This document shows, one piece after another, positions 32,736-45,689 of a stretch of 64,000 bases of DNA. The translations under genes were made by a program, and so were the position numbers. The notes beneath the pieces were generated by a model. The model made no database searches. It was not told where the DNA came from and saw nothing but the letters and a program-made list of their open reading frames with translations. The stretch is from Gracilariopsis chorda (lineage: Eukaryota > Rhodophyta > Florideophyceae > Gracilariales > Gracilariaceae): positions 39,741 to 103,740 of the forward strand of contig NBIV01000256.1 in assembly GCA_003194525.1 (NCBI GenBank), in the 5' to 3' direction. Each line of letters starts with the position of its first letter. Position 1 is the stretch's first letter.

Positions 32736-34055
32736 ATGCCCCCCGCAAGCGAGACTCACTCCAGTGCACGCCTCAGAGCACAGACAGCCAGCTCAACTTC
32801 CCGTACCGCAAATCCGTCGCCTCAAGACGGTGCAACCGAACATCAGCCACCTGCCACTCCGTCCCCACTGCACCAGCCGACCGCCGAATTGCCGCCTACG
32901 GATGACGCAGCTGCCTCCAGTTCATCATCTCCGAGACCACAAGGAATACTTCCCGCATCCCTTCTCGAAATGATCCAGCAGCAGTAAGCTTCATTGGATG
33001 AGTTAGCCGCCCAAGTGAGCTCTCTGACCGAGACTGTCACAGCTGTTTCTCCCGTATCTGGGCCTACAGTTTTCGCCACACCAACCCTCCCTTTGGACAA
33101 TACTCCGGTGGACCCACCATCCCAGCACCAACCCAGAAGACCACCCTTTCTTCTGAACGTGTTGAAATCGTCAAACTTTGCTACTTATCATAGGAAGGAA
33201 TCTGAACGGACTTTCGTCAAATTTTGTTCCTTTATCTCAGGTATCAGAAAAGTGACAAACTTGTGCTCAAGCATTGCCGACGATCAAGATTTTGACATTG
33301 CCGTCGGTTTATTACGTGATCATGCAGATCTGTGATACGCTCGCGCATCTCATGATGGAATTTCGTTCCCGAACCTCTCTGTTCTGCAAGAGGCTATGCT
33401 AGACGAATTTGTATCTGCAAACGAACATGCAATGGCTCGTGTTGCTTTGATCCAACTGCGACTTAAGTGTTTCATAGAGAGCCATATCGCGAGGTTCAGA
33501 GAGCTGGTCGACATCTTTCACACCCCTTTGTCCAAGGCTTTTACGTTTCTTCAGCTCTCACAACCTCTGCATTTCCGTAAGATGTTATCTGAACGCTTTC
33601 CAGACCTTAATCCTATATCTATGTCTGAGATTTACAACTATGTACGCACGATCTATATCTCGGAGAAGTGGAACAATGCGAGCTCTTTCGACCCCTACCA
33701 ATCCAAACGTTCTCACAAGAACAAGAAACCGGGGAAGAAGAACGCAAATTCAAGGCATTCAGACCCCAGTCTGATCGGTAAGGATCCCGATGCTGTTTCC
33801 TGGGGACCAGCCGACGTACGAAACGCTGTCGAGAATGGTGTGTATCGCGCTAACGATCGTTGCATGAAAGGTGGCAAGAAGCCTTGGAGCGACCCTCGTC
33901 ACCCTTGCCGCAACATTGTGGTTGATGCTACAGCCCAGCGCCCACCGAATCACCGTGCAAAAAACCAGGAGCTTCGCTCACAAGTGCGAGTCCAAGCAGT
34001 GCTCCGGCTCCACCGAAGCTCTCAGCCATTGACACTGCTCCGAAGGGAAAAATGA
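32736..34055 (+). pseudogene. gag: gag of Ty3 element A, interrupted
   Basis: One frame from ATG 32736 gives a Pro/Ser-rich N-terminus, a retrotransposon gag core (LRDHADL near 33320, RFRELVDIF near 33490, HFRKMLSERFPDL near 33580), and a degenerate zinc knuckle near 33862-33910, where the second Cys of the expected pattern reads Gly. It is broken by TAA at 32985 (after QQQ) and TGA at 33333, both one C-to-T step from Gln and Arg codons. From about 33950 the better frame switches, giving a KGKMIYKGPLNGHK stretch typical of the protease entry, so a frameshift separates gag from pol. Gag would form the particle and package RNA. Confidence 0.8.
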
Positions 34056-34073
34056 TCTACAAAGGTCCCTTAA

Positions 34074-37000
34074 ATGGCCATAAGCGTTGCCTTCCACCTC
34101 GATCCTGGAGCCTCCCACGCTTTCATGTCACTGAACTCGGCTCGTCTCTGCCATCTTTCTCTCAGCGCTTCCGCATTCCCCGTTACTGAACTTGGCAACA
34201 ATTCAACAGTTTCTATTCTCTTCGAGACACGAACGCACATCTCCCTTGGCGACTTCTCTATTCCGGTCTCGGTCTACGTTATCGACATGAATGAAAAGGA
34301 TAACGGTCTACCATTGGTAGCTGTAGGTCGAGAATGGCTTCGTTCTGCTTGCCTGCACGTCGACTGGAGGACCTTCAACCTTACCGTACAGCTCGCAAAC
34401 GTTTCAAGGTTCAATGTTCTTCCTCCACAACTGGCGCCCTCTCAGGCCCGCGTGAAGAAGCCCACAATACCAACTGTATCCTACAAACGCCTTCGTCGGA
34501 CGGCAAATCAGAAGGGATGCGAACTGCATGCATTGCGCTTATGCCCGTCTTCTTCCGTCGACTGCCACCCTGAATTAGCCTCCATAGTCGACGTGTTCCG
34601 GGACGTCATTTAAGAAGAGCTACTGTATGATCTCCCTCTTCAGCGGGAACAGGACTTCGAGATCAACCTGAAACACGACCAGCCACCTCCCATACGGCCG
34701 GTCATTCGGTTCTCAAACGAAGAGCTCAATCAGCTCCGCAACACATTAGAAGAGCTCCTCAGCAAAGGACTCATCCGCCCATCTTCTTCTCCATTTGGTG
34801 CACCAGTTTTCTTCGTGAAGAAGAAGTCGGGACAGCTACGCATGGTCTGTGACTATAGAGGTCTCAACCGAATCACCATTTCGGACGCCACGCCTCTCTA
34901 TCTCATTGACGGAGCACTAGACCATGTTGCCGGAGCGAAGATATTTACCCAGATATACCTCGTGGGGGCCTATCATCATAGGCGAATTGAGGAAGAGGAC
35001 TGCCACAAAACTGCCATTGGCACTCGCTTCGGCTCTTTTGAGTGGCAAGTGCTCTGTTTTGGGCTTTGCACCGCCCCGGCCGCCTTCTCTCGCCAACTCG
35101 CCTCCGTTCTGTAACACCTCAACGGTCGCTGCCTCTTCCTGTATCTCGAAGAAATTTTGGTGTACAGCAGAACAATAGAAGAGCACAAAGATCACCTCCG
35201 AGAGGTCTTTGGCGCTCTGAAGAAACACCAACTATACGCTAATCTCAGCAAGTGTGCGTTTGGTGTAACAGAAGTGGATTTCTTGGGCTTTCATGTTTCG
35301 GACAAGGCTGTTTCTACTCAGGAACGTCTAATTACATCTATCCGAGAATGGCGTGCACCTACCAAACTCCGCCATGTTCAGCAGTTTGTTGGCCTCGCTA
35401 ACTTCTATCGTCGTTTGGTCAAAAGCTATGGTTCTATACTACAGCTTATCACCGATTTCATCCGCAAACACGCGTTCGAGTGGTCTACAGAGCAAGACCG
35501 AGCTTTTGCCGAGACCAAAACCGCGTTGACCACTGCACCCGTTTTGGCTCACGCCGATCCAGATAAGCGCTTTGTTCTCGCCACGGATGCTTCGAAGTAC
35601 GCTGTTGGAGCAACGCTCTCTCAAGACAGACACCCAATCGCATTCATTTCGCACCACGTGTCAGCAACAGAATCGAACTGGAATACCAGCGATCAGAAAT
35701 TGCTGGCTGTGATGATTGGTTTACGAACTTGGGGCCCCTATCTTCGCGGAAGATATTTTACTCTTCTCACTGATCACGACCTAATCAGTTTCCTTCAGTC
35801 GAAGAGTAAATTGACCGGGAGGCAGTGTCTTTGGCTTGACGAAATCCAAGAATACAGCTTCGACGTCAGACATATAGCCGGAAAGAAGAACGTTGTACCT
35901 GATGCCCTCAGCCGCAGACCCGACCACACTCCCCTGCAACTCCGCTCGCTTTCCGCATTCATGCCGGGGTTGCACTATCGCATTAGTGCGAACTACGCCA
36001 CGGATCCCTTGGCCACGGAATTGCTTTCGCATCTCAGAGACAGTTCGCAGTCCACTCCCGCCCATCTACTCCGCTCTATAACCAACTTCAAGCTCATCAA
36101 TGATATCCTGTACTGGACGGGGACCTCTTCTTTGAGGTTGTATATCCCTACACTAAACTTCCGATCCGAGTTAATGGATTATTTTCATGGAGTGGGACAC
36201 CTGGGTGCTGATAAGACCTACTGCTCGGCTGTGCGAAACGTCAACTGGCCGAAGATGTATGGAGATATACTTCGATTTGTGCGCATTTGTCGCCGTTGCC
36301 ATTCTAACAAGTCGTCCATGACTTGCCCGAAGGGCTTATTGAAGCCCCTACCGATCCCGAATAGTTGTTGGGAGACAGTCACATTCGACTTTCTGACTGA
36401 ACTTCCCCGTTCCGACTCCGGACACGACGCCATCCTCGTCTTTGTCGAGAAGCTTTCTAAGTGTGCTATCTTCGTTTCGACCAAGAAGGATGCAACGGCG
36501 AAGGACACTATGGCTCTTTTTGACGCACATCTTTTCTCCAAGTACGGTGTACCTCACACTCTCGTTTCTGATCGCGATCCCAAGGTCGTGTCTCGATTTT
36601 GGGGATCTTTTATGCAACTTCTCAATGTGAGGTGCAATATTTCTTCTGCTGACCACCCGCAGACTGACGTTCAATCAGAGAACATGATTGGTACCCTCTC
36701 TTCTATACTCCGTAGCTCCAGTAAATCTTCTCCGTCTGACTGGAACTGCCTTTTGCCGACTGTTAAACTAGAATACAACGCTTCTCACCACGGCAGCACA
36801 CGAGGCGCGCCATTCGAAGTCATTCTAGGCTACATTCCCCATACGCCAGTCAAAAGGTCTCTTCAGCACTGCGCAGAACTCTCCGAAGACGCTCTCAACT
36901 ATATTGATCGTCGCAAGGCATTCGTTGCAATGGCCAGAGATAATTTGGCTACCGCAGTGTCGAAGCAAAAGTTTTACGCTGACAGGACTCGTGCAGATGT

Positions 37001-37456
37001 CTCGTTTGAAGATGAAAACTTGGTTCTCCTCTGTGCAGACAATCTTTTCTTAAACGAAGCTCAAGTCTCCCGAAGAAGTGGCAACCACGTTTCATTGGCC
37101 CATTCGACATACGCGAAGTCTTGTCGCCATATACCTACCACATTGAACTACCTGCCACCATGCGCCGAGCTCATGATGTTTTTCATGTTTCGAAACTGAA
37201 ACTATTTCACACTAACCAGCAGGGCCCACTGTATATTGTCATTAGCAAGGATGGAACGGTTGAACAAGAAGCTTGCGCCATATTGGATAAGAATAAGTTT
37301 AATCGCAAAGTTTTTTACCTCGTCCAATTCGTTGGAGAAGCTCGCGAGGACGCAGTTTGGCTTCCTCGAATTTCGCTTTCGAATCGCAAGGAACTGTTGG
37401 CATCGTTTCAAAACTCTAAGACTTCGCTGGGACAACGTCAGCCGAAAACAGGGTGA
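34074..37456 (+). pseudogene. pol: pol of Ty3 element A (protease, RT, RNase H, integrase, chromodomain)
   Basis: The frame opens with the protease motif FHLDPGASHAF. It passes a TAA at 34611, then RT (VCDYRGLNRI, FGLCTAPAAF), a TAA at 35112, and the RT active site, which reads YLEE at 35142-35153 instead of YxDD. RNase H follows (LATDASKYAVGA, LLTDHDL, VPDALSRRP). The integrase has an HHCC finger near 36190-36310 and the DDE core (TFDFLTEL, VSDRDPKV, QSENMIG). After a frameshift near 37060 the GPFDIREV and FHVSKLK stretches lead into a chromodomain (37260-37410, EQEACAILD to EDAVWLPR). Chromodomains steer integration to marked chromatin. The altered active site and stops make it non-functional. 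Confidence 0.88.
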
Positions 37457-37457
37457 G

Positions 37458-37661
37458 TGTAACACAGAAGACAGCGTACAAGCCAAGTCACGCCTGAGCA
37501 CCATGATAAGCTTGTAGCTGTCATGTTCACAGACAGTAGGTAGCTTGTAGCCTAGTCAAAGAAGTCTTTAGACTGCTACAATACCTGTATAAAATGAGCG
37601 TCAGCTCACCTTCCCCTTCATTTGGAGAAGGCCAGACTCCATTCACCATCAATTTGTTACA
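37458..37661 (+). repeat. 3' LTR of Ty3 element A
   Basis: 204 bases, same termini as the 5' LTR, TATA box at 37588-37594. It is followed by TTTCG, the probable right target duplication. Confidence 0.92.
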
Positions 37662-38007
37662 TTTCGAGTTTTAATTCGAACAGAACAGCGTCAGGTCGAA
37701 GGTTTTTTTTTTATGCAAAGAACAGTACAGCATGGTCGAGTCGGACGATAGTGCTTTGCTTGTTTCAGGAGTAGATCATCATGATGGAGCCCCAGATCGA
37801 TGACACAGTAAAAACATTTGAATCGAAAGGGTTCCCCATTTTCAAGTTTACTGGATCAGAAACCAACATTCTCTAGAAATCTGGATCTTGTTTTGGTTCA
37901 CCCAAATACAGCAGAGAGGAAGGAGACTGTGCAGGATTGATGCATCCAAAGTTTAAGACGGATTTCCACAAAAGTATACATTTTTAGCAGGTCTGCAACT
38001 TGGCATG
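37662..38007. other. DNA between element A and the armadillo-like pseudogene
   Basis: Contains a T-rich tract near 37705. A minus-strand frame (38170-37898) overlaps the end of the next gene in another phase. It may be the out-of-frame continuation of that gene, but no motif supports it. Confidence 0.35.
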
Positions 38008-39171
38008 TTACCTCTGTGTATATCTTATCAAGGAGATCGCTACATTGAGGACAATTTCCTTCTGAAAGCAAAGCTCTATAACTTGGGGTATAATTCGGTG
38101 GAGCCCAGGACATTTCTCTAACATAACTTTGTCGCACCCGAGAGAACAGACGTGAAGAAGAACTGAGCATGTGAGTTCTGCATAATACTCTCTGCCTTTG
38201 TTTTCAGTGAGTTTTGTTGTGACGTATCGTATGACATCCTCGAAAGCCTCTCGCTTTGAAGCCTCATATAGGAAACAGGGTGGCTTTGCTTTGTTTTGAA
38301 AGTAGTCACCGCACAGTGTCTCCAATACCTCTAGAGCCGCTTTGACTACGTACTTGTCGTATTTGTACGTGTGTACAACTTCTTTTATGATCTGCAGCTC
38401 AGTGGTGTCCAACAGTATGAGCCGATTAGCTTGGTTCTCGTTGATAAGGAACCGCAATGCTACGAGGACCTCGCGAAGCACTTGCATATGAGAGTACGAA
38501 TATGTGTCCCTGGTCCGATCAAGCATCTTCCGCACAGTTTGCAGGAGTTCCTGAATTACGCCGTTCTTTCCCATGAAGCTTCTGTTTTCTATTTCGACAG
38601 CCTAATTCTTAACAGCTTGGCACACCATGTACACCGTTTCCGGTGTTCCACAAAAAATATCTAAGGTTTCCAATACTTGGGTCACGTGACCTTCGTTGAT
38701 GTTTTGCTTTCTAATTTCTTCTGACTGCTCTGTGAGATTCACAAGCGTATCGAGAACCAAGTAGCGTACACTATATGAACACGGAAACTGCTCAAAGACA
38801 GAGTTCAGATCTACAAGCAGACCCCTAGTCATAGCTACAAGCTTCGATTCCTCTTAGTCCTCGAGCACAGTCCGGAAGTACTCGAGTAGCACAAGTTACA
38901 TTTCCTCAGATTCTTTCCATCTTCGAAGATAGGCAAAGAACCATTCCATACATCTTGACTTGGGTTCGTTCAGCGCCTTTTGGTGCGATTCACTTGCTTT
39001 CAACAAGTCCTTGAAAGCTTCAATGATCGCCTTGGGCACAGTGATGCATCTGTCATAGTGCATGCGGAGCAAATCTTCACATAAGACCACATGGATGAGT
39101 TTGGACATACAGAGGCAGTGCTGTGCAGAGTTCTTTCCTAAAATGGTAACGAAACGACACACAGTAGACAC
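38008..39171 (-). pseudogene. Armadillo/HEAT-like repeat protein pseudogene
   Basis: A single minus-strand frame runs from about 39171 to 38008 (388 codons) and is interrupted only by TAA at 38898, TAA at 38841 and TAG at 38604 (first bases). The protein is all-helical with armadillo-like units. Examples are VYMVCQAVKN-stop-AVEIENRSFMGKNG, where armadillo repeats usually read LxNLAxxxENRxxIxxxGG, and LREVLVALRFLINENQANRL and AALEVLETLC. Upstream, a GTAAGC...TTTTAG stretch of 47 bases on the minus strand (near 39176-39130) could be an intron, in which case the frame begins at about 39130. Further frames at 39618-39298 may be earlier exons. The protein family is not identified. The stops with no frameshift mirror the ALG2 and recombinase remnants. 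Confidence 0.6.
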
Positions 39172-39749
39172 GAACGATGCTTACCTTGAGTTCGGTCGGA
39201 ATGCACGGCATACGCGCCGAACCACGTTCGCCTCTAAGCGTGCAACCACATCACAAAACCGGCGTTGCAAGAGGTCAGTAATAACGCTGATCGCAGGTTA
39301 GAGAACTGGAATCTCGGTCGTGTTGAGCGCAAGGGCGCCATAATCGTTGACGAGTTCGATGGCTTCTTCTCGGCACATACTGGTCAAAGACTTGGGCGGT
39401 TTGGGTCTAGGTCCATGAATACGTTTGGCCGTGCCACATTTGAACGGCTCCGATTTTTTCTGTCCCTGTGACGCCAGCACCGGTCTCGATGTGCATCTGG
39501 CAGGCGGCAATTTTTCCCGCTGTATTTTTTGACTCATCATACGCGCATCAGTGCCGCATCCATTTCTACAAGAATGTATCCAGTGCGCACCCAATGACAA
39601 TCCTTGGCGTATCAACATGCCTCACTGGATAAGGGCGTTTGTGGCTGGAAAGAAGGTTCTCAGCTCACATGGTAACCTACATGTTCTTGCCCCTCCTAAG
39701 CAAGTTCTATAAAAAGAACAGCAAGGCTATCATGCTCCTCTTCACTTCA
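39172..39749. other. Possible upstream exons of the armadillo-like gene
   Basis: A 106-codon minus-strand frame (39618-39298) and a following segment (39300-39180) read plausibly as protein but do not join in phase. No motif recognised. Confidence 0.25.
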
Positions 39750-42700
39750 AAATAGATGAAATCACAAACCTGCGGGCGCAGCTAGCTTTTTTAGTCAAGA
39801 GCAATCAAGCTTTGGATACAATTAGCGAAGAAGATCGCGTTTGCGCTTATTGTCAGCAAACCCGGCACATTACTCAACTCGCTGCAATTTGAGTCCTTAT
39901 TGCAGTAACGGATGCGGGCATTATGGCAGAGTTGCCCACTCAAAGGCCACCTGTTCGAAGAAGGATTTCGATGTCGAGCGAAGGGTTGGATTCGAGGACG
40001 TACTGGTGGAGTACGAGAATGAAAATAGGTTCGAGAAGAATTACAATTGTGTTAGCGCGCAGAACAGCCAACAAAAAATTAATGTCTCTGTTGTCGTCTA
40101 AGAGGAAATGAATGAAGAATATGTAACAACAACTAGGAGAACAGCTAACAATGTGCCAGTACCAAAGCAGCTTCGAACGGAGGGATCCATGCAGTTACCA
40201 TCTCTGCTCAACCCATCATTGATAATGGAGAAAGAACCTCATTGCTTGCAGAAACACGCAGCAGGTCCTAAGAAACCCACTAAGAAACGAAAAAATCCCT
40301 CTAGAAAATCTTCTGGGAAATTGAAGTTAGAGGAACATGCAGAAAAGTATAGTGTTTTTGAGGAGCTCGCAAATGCTTTCTTTAGAATCGCCTTTGGCCA
40401 GCTTGTTCAAGGCAACGCTGACGACGCTAAGAAGGATCTACGTCGCATATGATCAGGACGGACGTCCACCTCGCGTGTCAATTACGCTGAAGCCAGTAAC
40501 GAGACCCGACGGTTAAAGTTGGTCCAGGTGAAGGTGTATGGAACTGAAGTGAATGCCCTGCTGGACTCGAGAGCAATCCCGAATTTGCTGTCTGCAAGCC
40601 TCACAAAGGATTTATGGTTGGAACGACTCCCAAAAATTAGGAAGATTACAGTAGCTGGCAGCACAACTATTATGGTGCGGGGAGTCCTACCTAACATGGC
40701 GTTCCAGTGACGTTTGGGACAGTACGGGCTCCATAATAATTTCTGTTGGTTGACAAGTCTCCCTTTAGTTTCATCATAATTCGCCCGACCTTGGACCAAC
40801 TAACACCATATTGGGAACAGAAAAAGTATCACTCCACTACAAGGGAGGATCTATCACTTTTTGTTTAGAGCATGAGCGATGGAGGATTGTGGGAACTCCC
40901 ATAGCGCGTGGGACGGACATTGAAGATTTTATGTCAGATTCAGAGGCATTCTTTCCGACACAGAATCAGACTTGAAACAAGAAGAGCTAGTTGTAGTCAT
41001 GTTGAAGACGAAAAGAACAACGCAGGATTGTTTTAGACCTCACTACAGAATGTAATAACAGAGGAGGCATTAATTGTTGAGAGAAATACCAATGATGAAA
41101 AAAGTAAAAATTGTCCACATGAAGTTAGAAATATTGTAACACCACACCCTCTTCCAGAGCAAGCTTCAGAAGGAGCCCGAGCTAATGAGTTATCAGAATT
41201 TTCAGGATTCTTAAGAAGTGAAAGAACTAGTAATGATGCTGTCTTCCACAATTGGTTTACGAATGGAAGGCAACCAGAACTGTGCACTGAACGCACCAAC
41301 AATATCAAAGAAGGACGATTCGAGGGCGCCGATAACAACAATAGCATGTGTTAATCAACATTCTCTGCCCACTCCGTTCCGCCGCATCCAATGTTGCGAA
41401 TCCCACTTGTGGATCATGCAATTTTGCTTCCAACTTCTGGCACCATCCGCACTTCAGATACGTTCGAGATGTTGCTTAAAAAATGGGAGCCAGAGCTTGA
41501 TCCCGGGAATCAAATACCTCTACAACCCCAAAATTTCCCAATCAATCATAGATTTCGTATAGAAGTGGATAATACAAAAGATTTTACCTTGTTCTTGACC
41601 CCTCAGGCATTCAGGAAGAGGAACTACAAGAAGTTCTAGAATCTCCCTGATACGTAAAACAATGAACACGACTTGGGTGAGAGTGATTCTTGTGTATCTG
41701 GAGACAATATTTTCATTTATGAACAAGGGAGTCCCGTGATTACTTAACGCGAAGAGATAGTGGAACATGAGGCTCATCTCTCACATAATTCGCGCAATGG
41801 CGAAATTGATCAACTAGAATTGCAAGAGAGACAATAGATAGGTGAAACAATCCATTTATCACAAGATAGGCCGGGAAATTTCCTCTTCCGATATCTTGAT
41901 GGGCATAAAGAGATTCTAATAACAAAGGACTACCTCTATCCTCAGACAAGTACCTCTACCAACCACAGCAAGATCACCCAAGGTGAGGGCGCTCAGTGAT
42001 CTGATACATCTGGCACAGCTGAGGATCAAGTGGTTCGAAATAGTTCATATAACGAGCCAACTGATCACCCCAAGGAAGAAGTTACTAAAAGCACGCATCA
42101 CTACGAAGATCTGAGAAGGGTAACACTACCACGAGAAAACGATACAATAGATAATAAAAGAAACTATGTGCTGCTCGTATCACCCAACAACAATATATCG
42201 GTAAGGCCTGGTGCAGTTCGTGATCTTACAGAAGCAGCCTCGCGAGATCCAGACCGATTGGAAGTGCTCTATTATAAGGTACACCATGTTTCCGAACTGG
42301 AACGCTCGGCGTTGTGAGATACAATTGAAAACGCAGAGCTAGTCGCCTGGTCTATGGATGATCTGCGACCATTGAACGTACCAGTGATGCATGAGTTCAC
42401 GTTAAAAACCGAAAAAATCATTCATTCGCGTGTATGAAGGTTGCTACCAAAATACGACGGGGTGGTACAAGAGGAATTGCCAAGATATTATTGGTTGGAA
42501 TTATGAAACCAAGCTGCTCACAATCGTCAATTCCTAATGTCATCGCTCTTAAAAAGGACAGAAGACTTCGTTTTTTTTGTCGAATACCGAGCGCAAAACT
42601 CTGTCATGAAAGCAGAGAACTGGCCACTATCTCGTATGGATCAAGTATTTGATGACCTTCGTGGATGCAAGTTCTTACCAATTTGGACTTGTTTTCGCTT

Positions 42701-43800
42701 GTTTTGTTTTTTGGCTGATGGCACATACAGAAGTATCCCAGACGTAGGGAGATGACCACCTTTATCTGCCAATAAGGAATATACCATGTTGAGGTAATGT
42801 CTTCTGCACTAATTTATGCGCCCTTAACCTTTCAGAGAATGATGGATTCCATCTTGGGAATGGTTGAGTTTGTTCGAGTATACATTGATGATGTTGTTAT
42901 TTTCTCAATACTTCTCGATGAACTTGTGGTATATTTCATCTACGTACTGAGACTCATCACAGAGCATGGCCTTAAGCTGAAAACATCGAAATGTCACTTA
43001 GCTCAGTTTTAGATACGACGGCTAGAACATGTGTTGGATTCCAAAGGGATAAATATGGATAGGAAGAAGATACAAGTCATACGAGAGGCCCCCTTACCGA
43101 CTACGACGACGGAGCTCAGAAGTTTGTTAGGACTTGCTGGATACTACAGAATTTTCATCAAGGGATTTGCTGATACAACATCTTTCTTGCATGCACCCAC
43201 CTTAGGTAATAAGAAGCCTACGTTTTCAGATGATATGAAGAAAGCATTTGAGGAGTTGAAACGCAAGATTACCTCAGCTCCGGTACTAGCAGTTCCAAAC
43301 TTTGACTTACACTTTCATGTCGAGACGGATGCGTCGTCAGTGGCTGTCACAGTAATCCTTCCACAGTAACATGAATGTGGCAAATTTCACCCAATTCAGT
43401 TTGCATCTTGCACCATGAATGATTCTGAACGCCAGTACTTAGTTTGCAAAAAGAGGCACTAGCAGTCATGTTTGCGTTGACGAATTTTCGTATCTAACAA
43501 GTAGGATCCAGGCCTTTCCGACTAGTCACAGATCACCAGGCTCTTAATTATCCGTTTCAAAAGAAGGACATACATGAGCGACTCGTAAGGTGGTTTGATC
43601 TCCTCGCAGAATATGAACTTCAAATCATCTACCTTCCTGGTTCCAAGAACCTGGCTGGTGACGTTCTCTTGCAATACGCTCCCGAAACATTTGGTAACAG
43701 TTCGAATGAAGACGAACTGGCTTTGTCTACCGCTAACCTTCAAGGCACACCCTTCTCCGGACTGGATCCACATTATGCCATTATTGGTCAGTATAAGAGT
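39750..43800 (+). mobile_element. Ty3/gypsy relic B
   Basis: Decayed pieces lie in Ty3 order on the plus strand. A gag zinc-knuckle-like stretch (CSNGCGHYGRVAHSKATC) is near 39900. An aspartic protease fragment (VYGTEVNALLDSRAIPNLL) is near 40530, with the catalytic DSG changed to DSR. An acidic region follows. RT lies near 42800-43020 with an intact VYIDDVVIFS active site and LKTSKCHLAQF. The RT tail and RNase H lie at 43031-43700 (LRSLLGLAGYYRIF, VETDASSVAV, RLVTDHQALNY, LPGSKNLAGDVL). Frames shift repeatedly and stops are frequent. No LTRs were recognised, and no integrase could be read after 43.8 kb. It is closer in style to relic C than to elements A or D. Confidence 0.8.
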
Positions 43801-45689
43801 GGCTTGTGTTAGATTTAGTTACTATTTCCATTTTTTGAGAATAATTGGCTCCAGCATTAGTTTTAACGTGTCTTCGTTTTCTTATGGTATTACAATCAAT
43901 CTCCTGAAGAGATCATTTATCCCTATGACATGTCTACCTCGCCTTGAAGCCTAGTTGACATCTTTTGTGACATGCTGCCAATATGACACGACATCATGTT
44001 GAGTTCAGAGACTTCCAGCCCGGCCAAGTGGACAAAGTTGGCTCCGAAGTACATCTCACCTACTACTGACAACGTTGACAGAAACCTCACAGGGTACAGC
44101 AATGATCAGGCAGCCATGAAGGATTCCCGGGGGAACCGTGCCAGGTCACCGCGTGCACCATGGGCTCATGCCTGAACATCAAGACCCTAACTGTCACTGA
44201 TCCTTTCCGAGCCATAGAGAAAGTCATCAGTGGTGGTAGAAATCGCCAAGTCATCAAACAACTAGATCTGGTAATGAACCCATTAAATCACCCACATATG
44301 AAGGCCAACGAGAAGAACAAGCAAAATGCAGTTAAAGTCGGACCATCTCTCACCGACTAGTGGCGATGATAGAACTAGGCTAGAAACTCTGTATAACCCC
44401 CGATGCATGCTCAGAATCTCAACTAGGTTCATCATCATCGACTTCCAACCATTGCACCTCTGTTCTTAGCGTTTGTAGCATTGGAAAGTACGTATTGCAC
44501 TTACCTGAAACTGGTGAACATCCAGCATTCATAGATTTTGATACACAGAATTCCCCGCGGAGGATGAGCCACATCGATCCAGAACGTACTAACTGTTGAT
44601 TCCTCAACGTTTTGTGTTCCAAGTGAGCTCAATACTCCGATCTAGTTTACCGCCGTCTTCGGCGTCAGTGTACACCAACACCGACGTATCCTCCGAACGA
44701 CCATCAACACCGCCGCCACCACTACCTGTGCACCCCGCTAACCCTGGAACCCCCGTAGCTGATCGGAACCTCTTCGTCGAACCCCATACGTCTCACTCAA
44801 ACCATTCGACAACCTCATATCGCTTGAACCCAGGACACCTCGTAGTCAACCACCACCTCCCGAACCAGTTGGCAAGATAACAGAAACTCCAGACGAGCGT
44901 AAAACGGCCTCCGTTGAGGACAATCATGCAAAATTCTACACAGTCCTGGAACGTATTCTTGAAGCAAAAGACGCAGCCAATCCGAACTGCAGACCTGACT
45001 TGCCGATCAGTGACGCGGGAAACATCAAAATTCATAGCTTGGCAAATGATCGTGTCTGGCGCCCGGGGAAGAGTACATTTTGGTGTCACTTCCGTTCAAA
45101 TAGGTTTGAATACCGCAACTTACGCCTCAAAGGCCGGGTACAAGTCGAGGAACACCTTCACGGTGTCAAACACTAAAAGGTGTTGTCGAAAACGTCAGAG
45201 CCTGATTGTCATATTTGCCGTATACCGTATTTCAACAATTAGAAGCACTAAAAAGACAACTGGAAAGGCAACGAGCATCGATTGGCTAAGGAAAATAAAC
45301 AAAGCCGTCAACAGATATTCTTTGACGGCCATTTTTAGCCCAGAAAACACAGTTTTGTGAAAACTAAAAATTGGTCGTTCTACTCTTTGAGCTATCGTTT
45401 TTGGTTGCGTTCGAGCTCCCACTGTGCAAAGATTACCAAGCTTCGTCAAGGGAAAGGTATCCGTAGAGGCCTTACTATCTTCTCAATCTCGTGATCCCCG
45501 GTAAATTCGAATGAAGGAACTCTACTTCAGCCACTCCGATACACGTCCACGTTCTTACAGCGAAGATATTCGAGCCTCTAATCTCGATCTTTTGATACAT
45601 TGCCTGATACCACTTAGTAACGTCATAATTTTTCATTTTGGCATGGTGCCGAAAACATCCGCATTATAGTCACCGAGATCCATAGTTTT
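43801..45689. other. Unassigned DNA between Ty3 relics B and C
   Basis: Open frames at 44596-44880 (Pro/Ser-rich) and 44914-45360 (basic) are present but unrecognised. They may be remains of the 3' part of relic B or the 5' leader of relic C. No LTR pair was found by eye. Confidence 0.3.

Larger units (their letters stand above)
32470..37661 (+). mobile_element. Ty3/gypsy LTR retrotransposon A (chromovirus), inactive
   Basis: The element has matching 204-bp LTRs, gag, protease, RT, RNase H, integrase and a C-terminal chromodomain in the Ty3 order. A 5-bp near-duplication flanks it (TTTCA/TTTCG). Hand alignment of the LTRs shows about 14 differences in 204 bases (roughly 7%), with transversions about as common as transitions, so it is fairly old and not RIP-like. 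Coding is interrupted by at least four in-frame stops and several frameshifts. The RT active site is altered, so the copy cannot be autonomous. Confidence 0.93.

Noticed and set aside
32470-37661. RIP-like C-to-T hypermutation of element A
   Set aside because: The stops fit C-to-T changes, but LTR differences counted by hand include about as many transversions as transitions.
32985-39171. Stop-codon reassignment (TAA/TAG as Gln) to explain in-frame stops
   Set aside because: TGA also interrupts frames, the DUF6818, LINE and pol genes end cleanly at TAA, and the DDE transposase ends at TAG where expected. In the armadillo-like gene the TAG falls where Leu is usual. Pseudogenes explain all cases.
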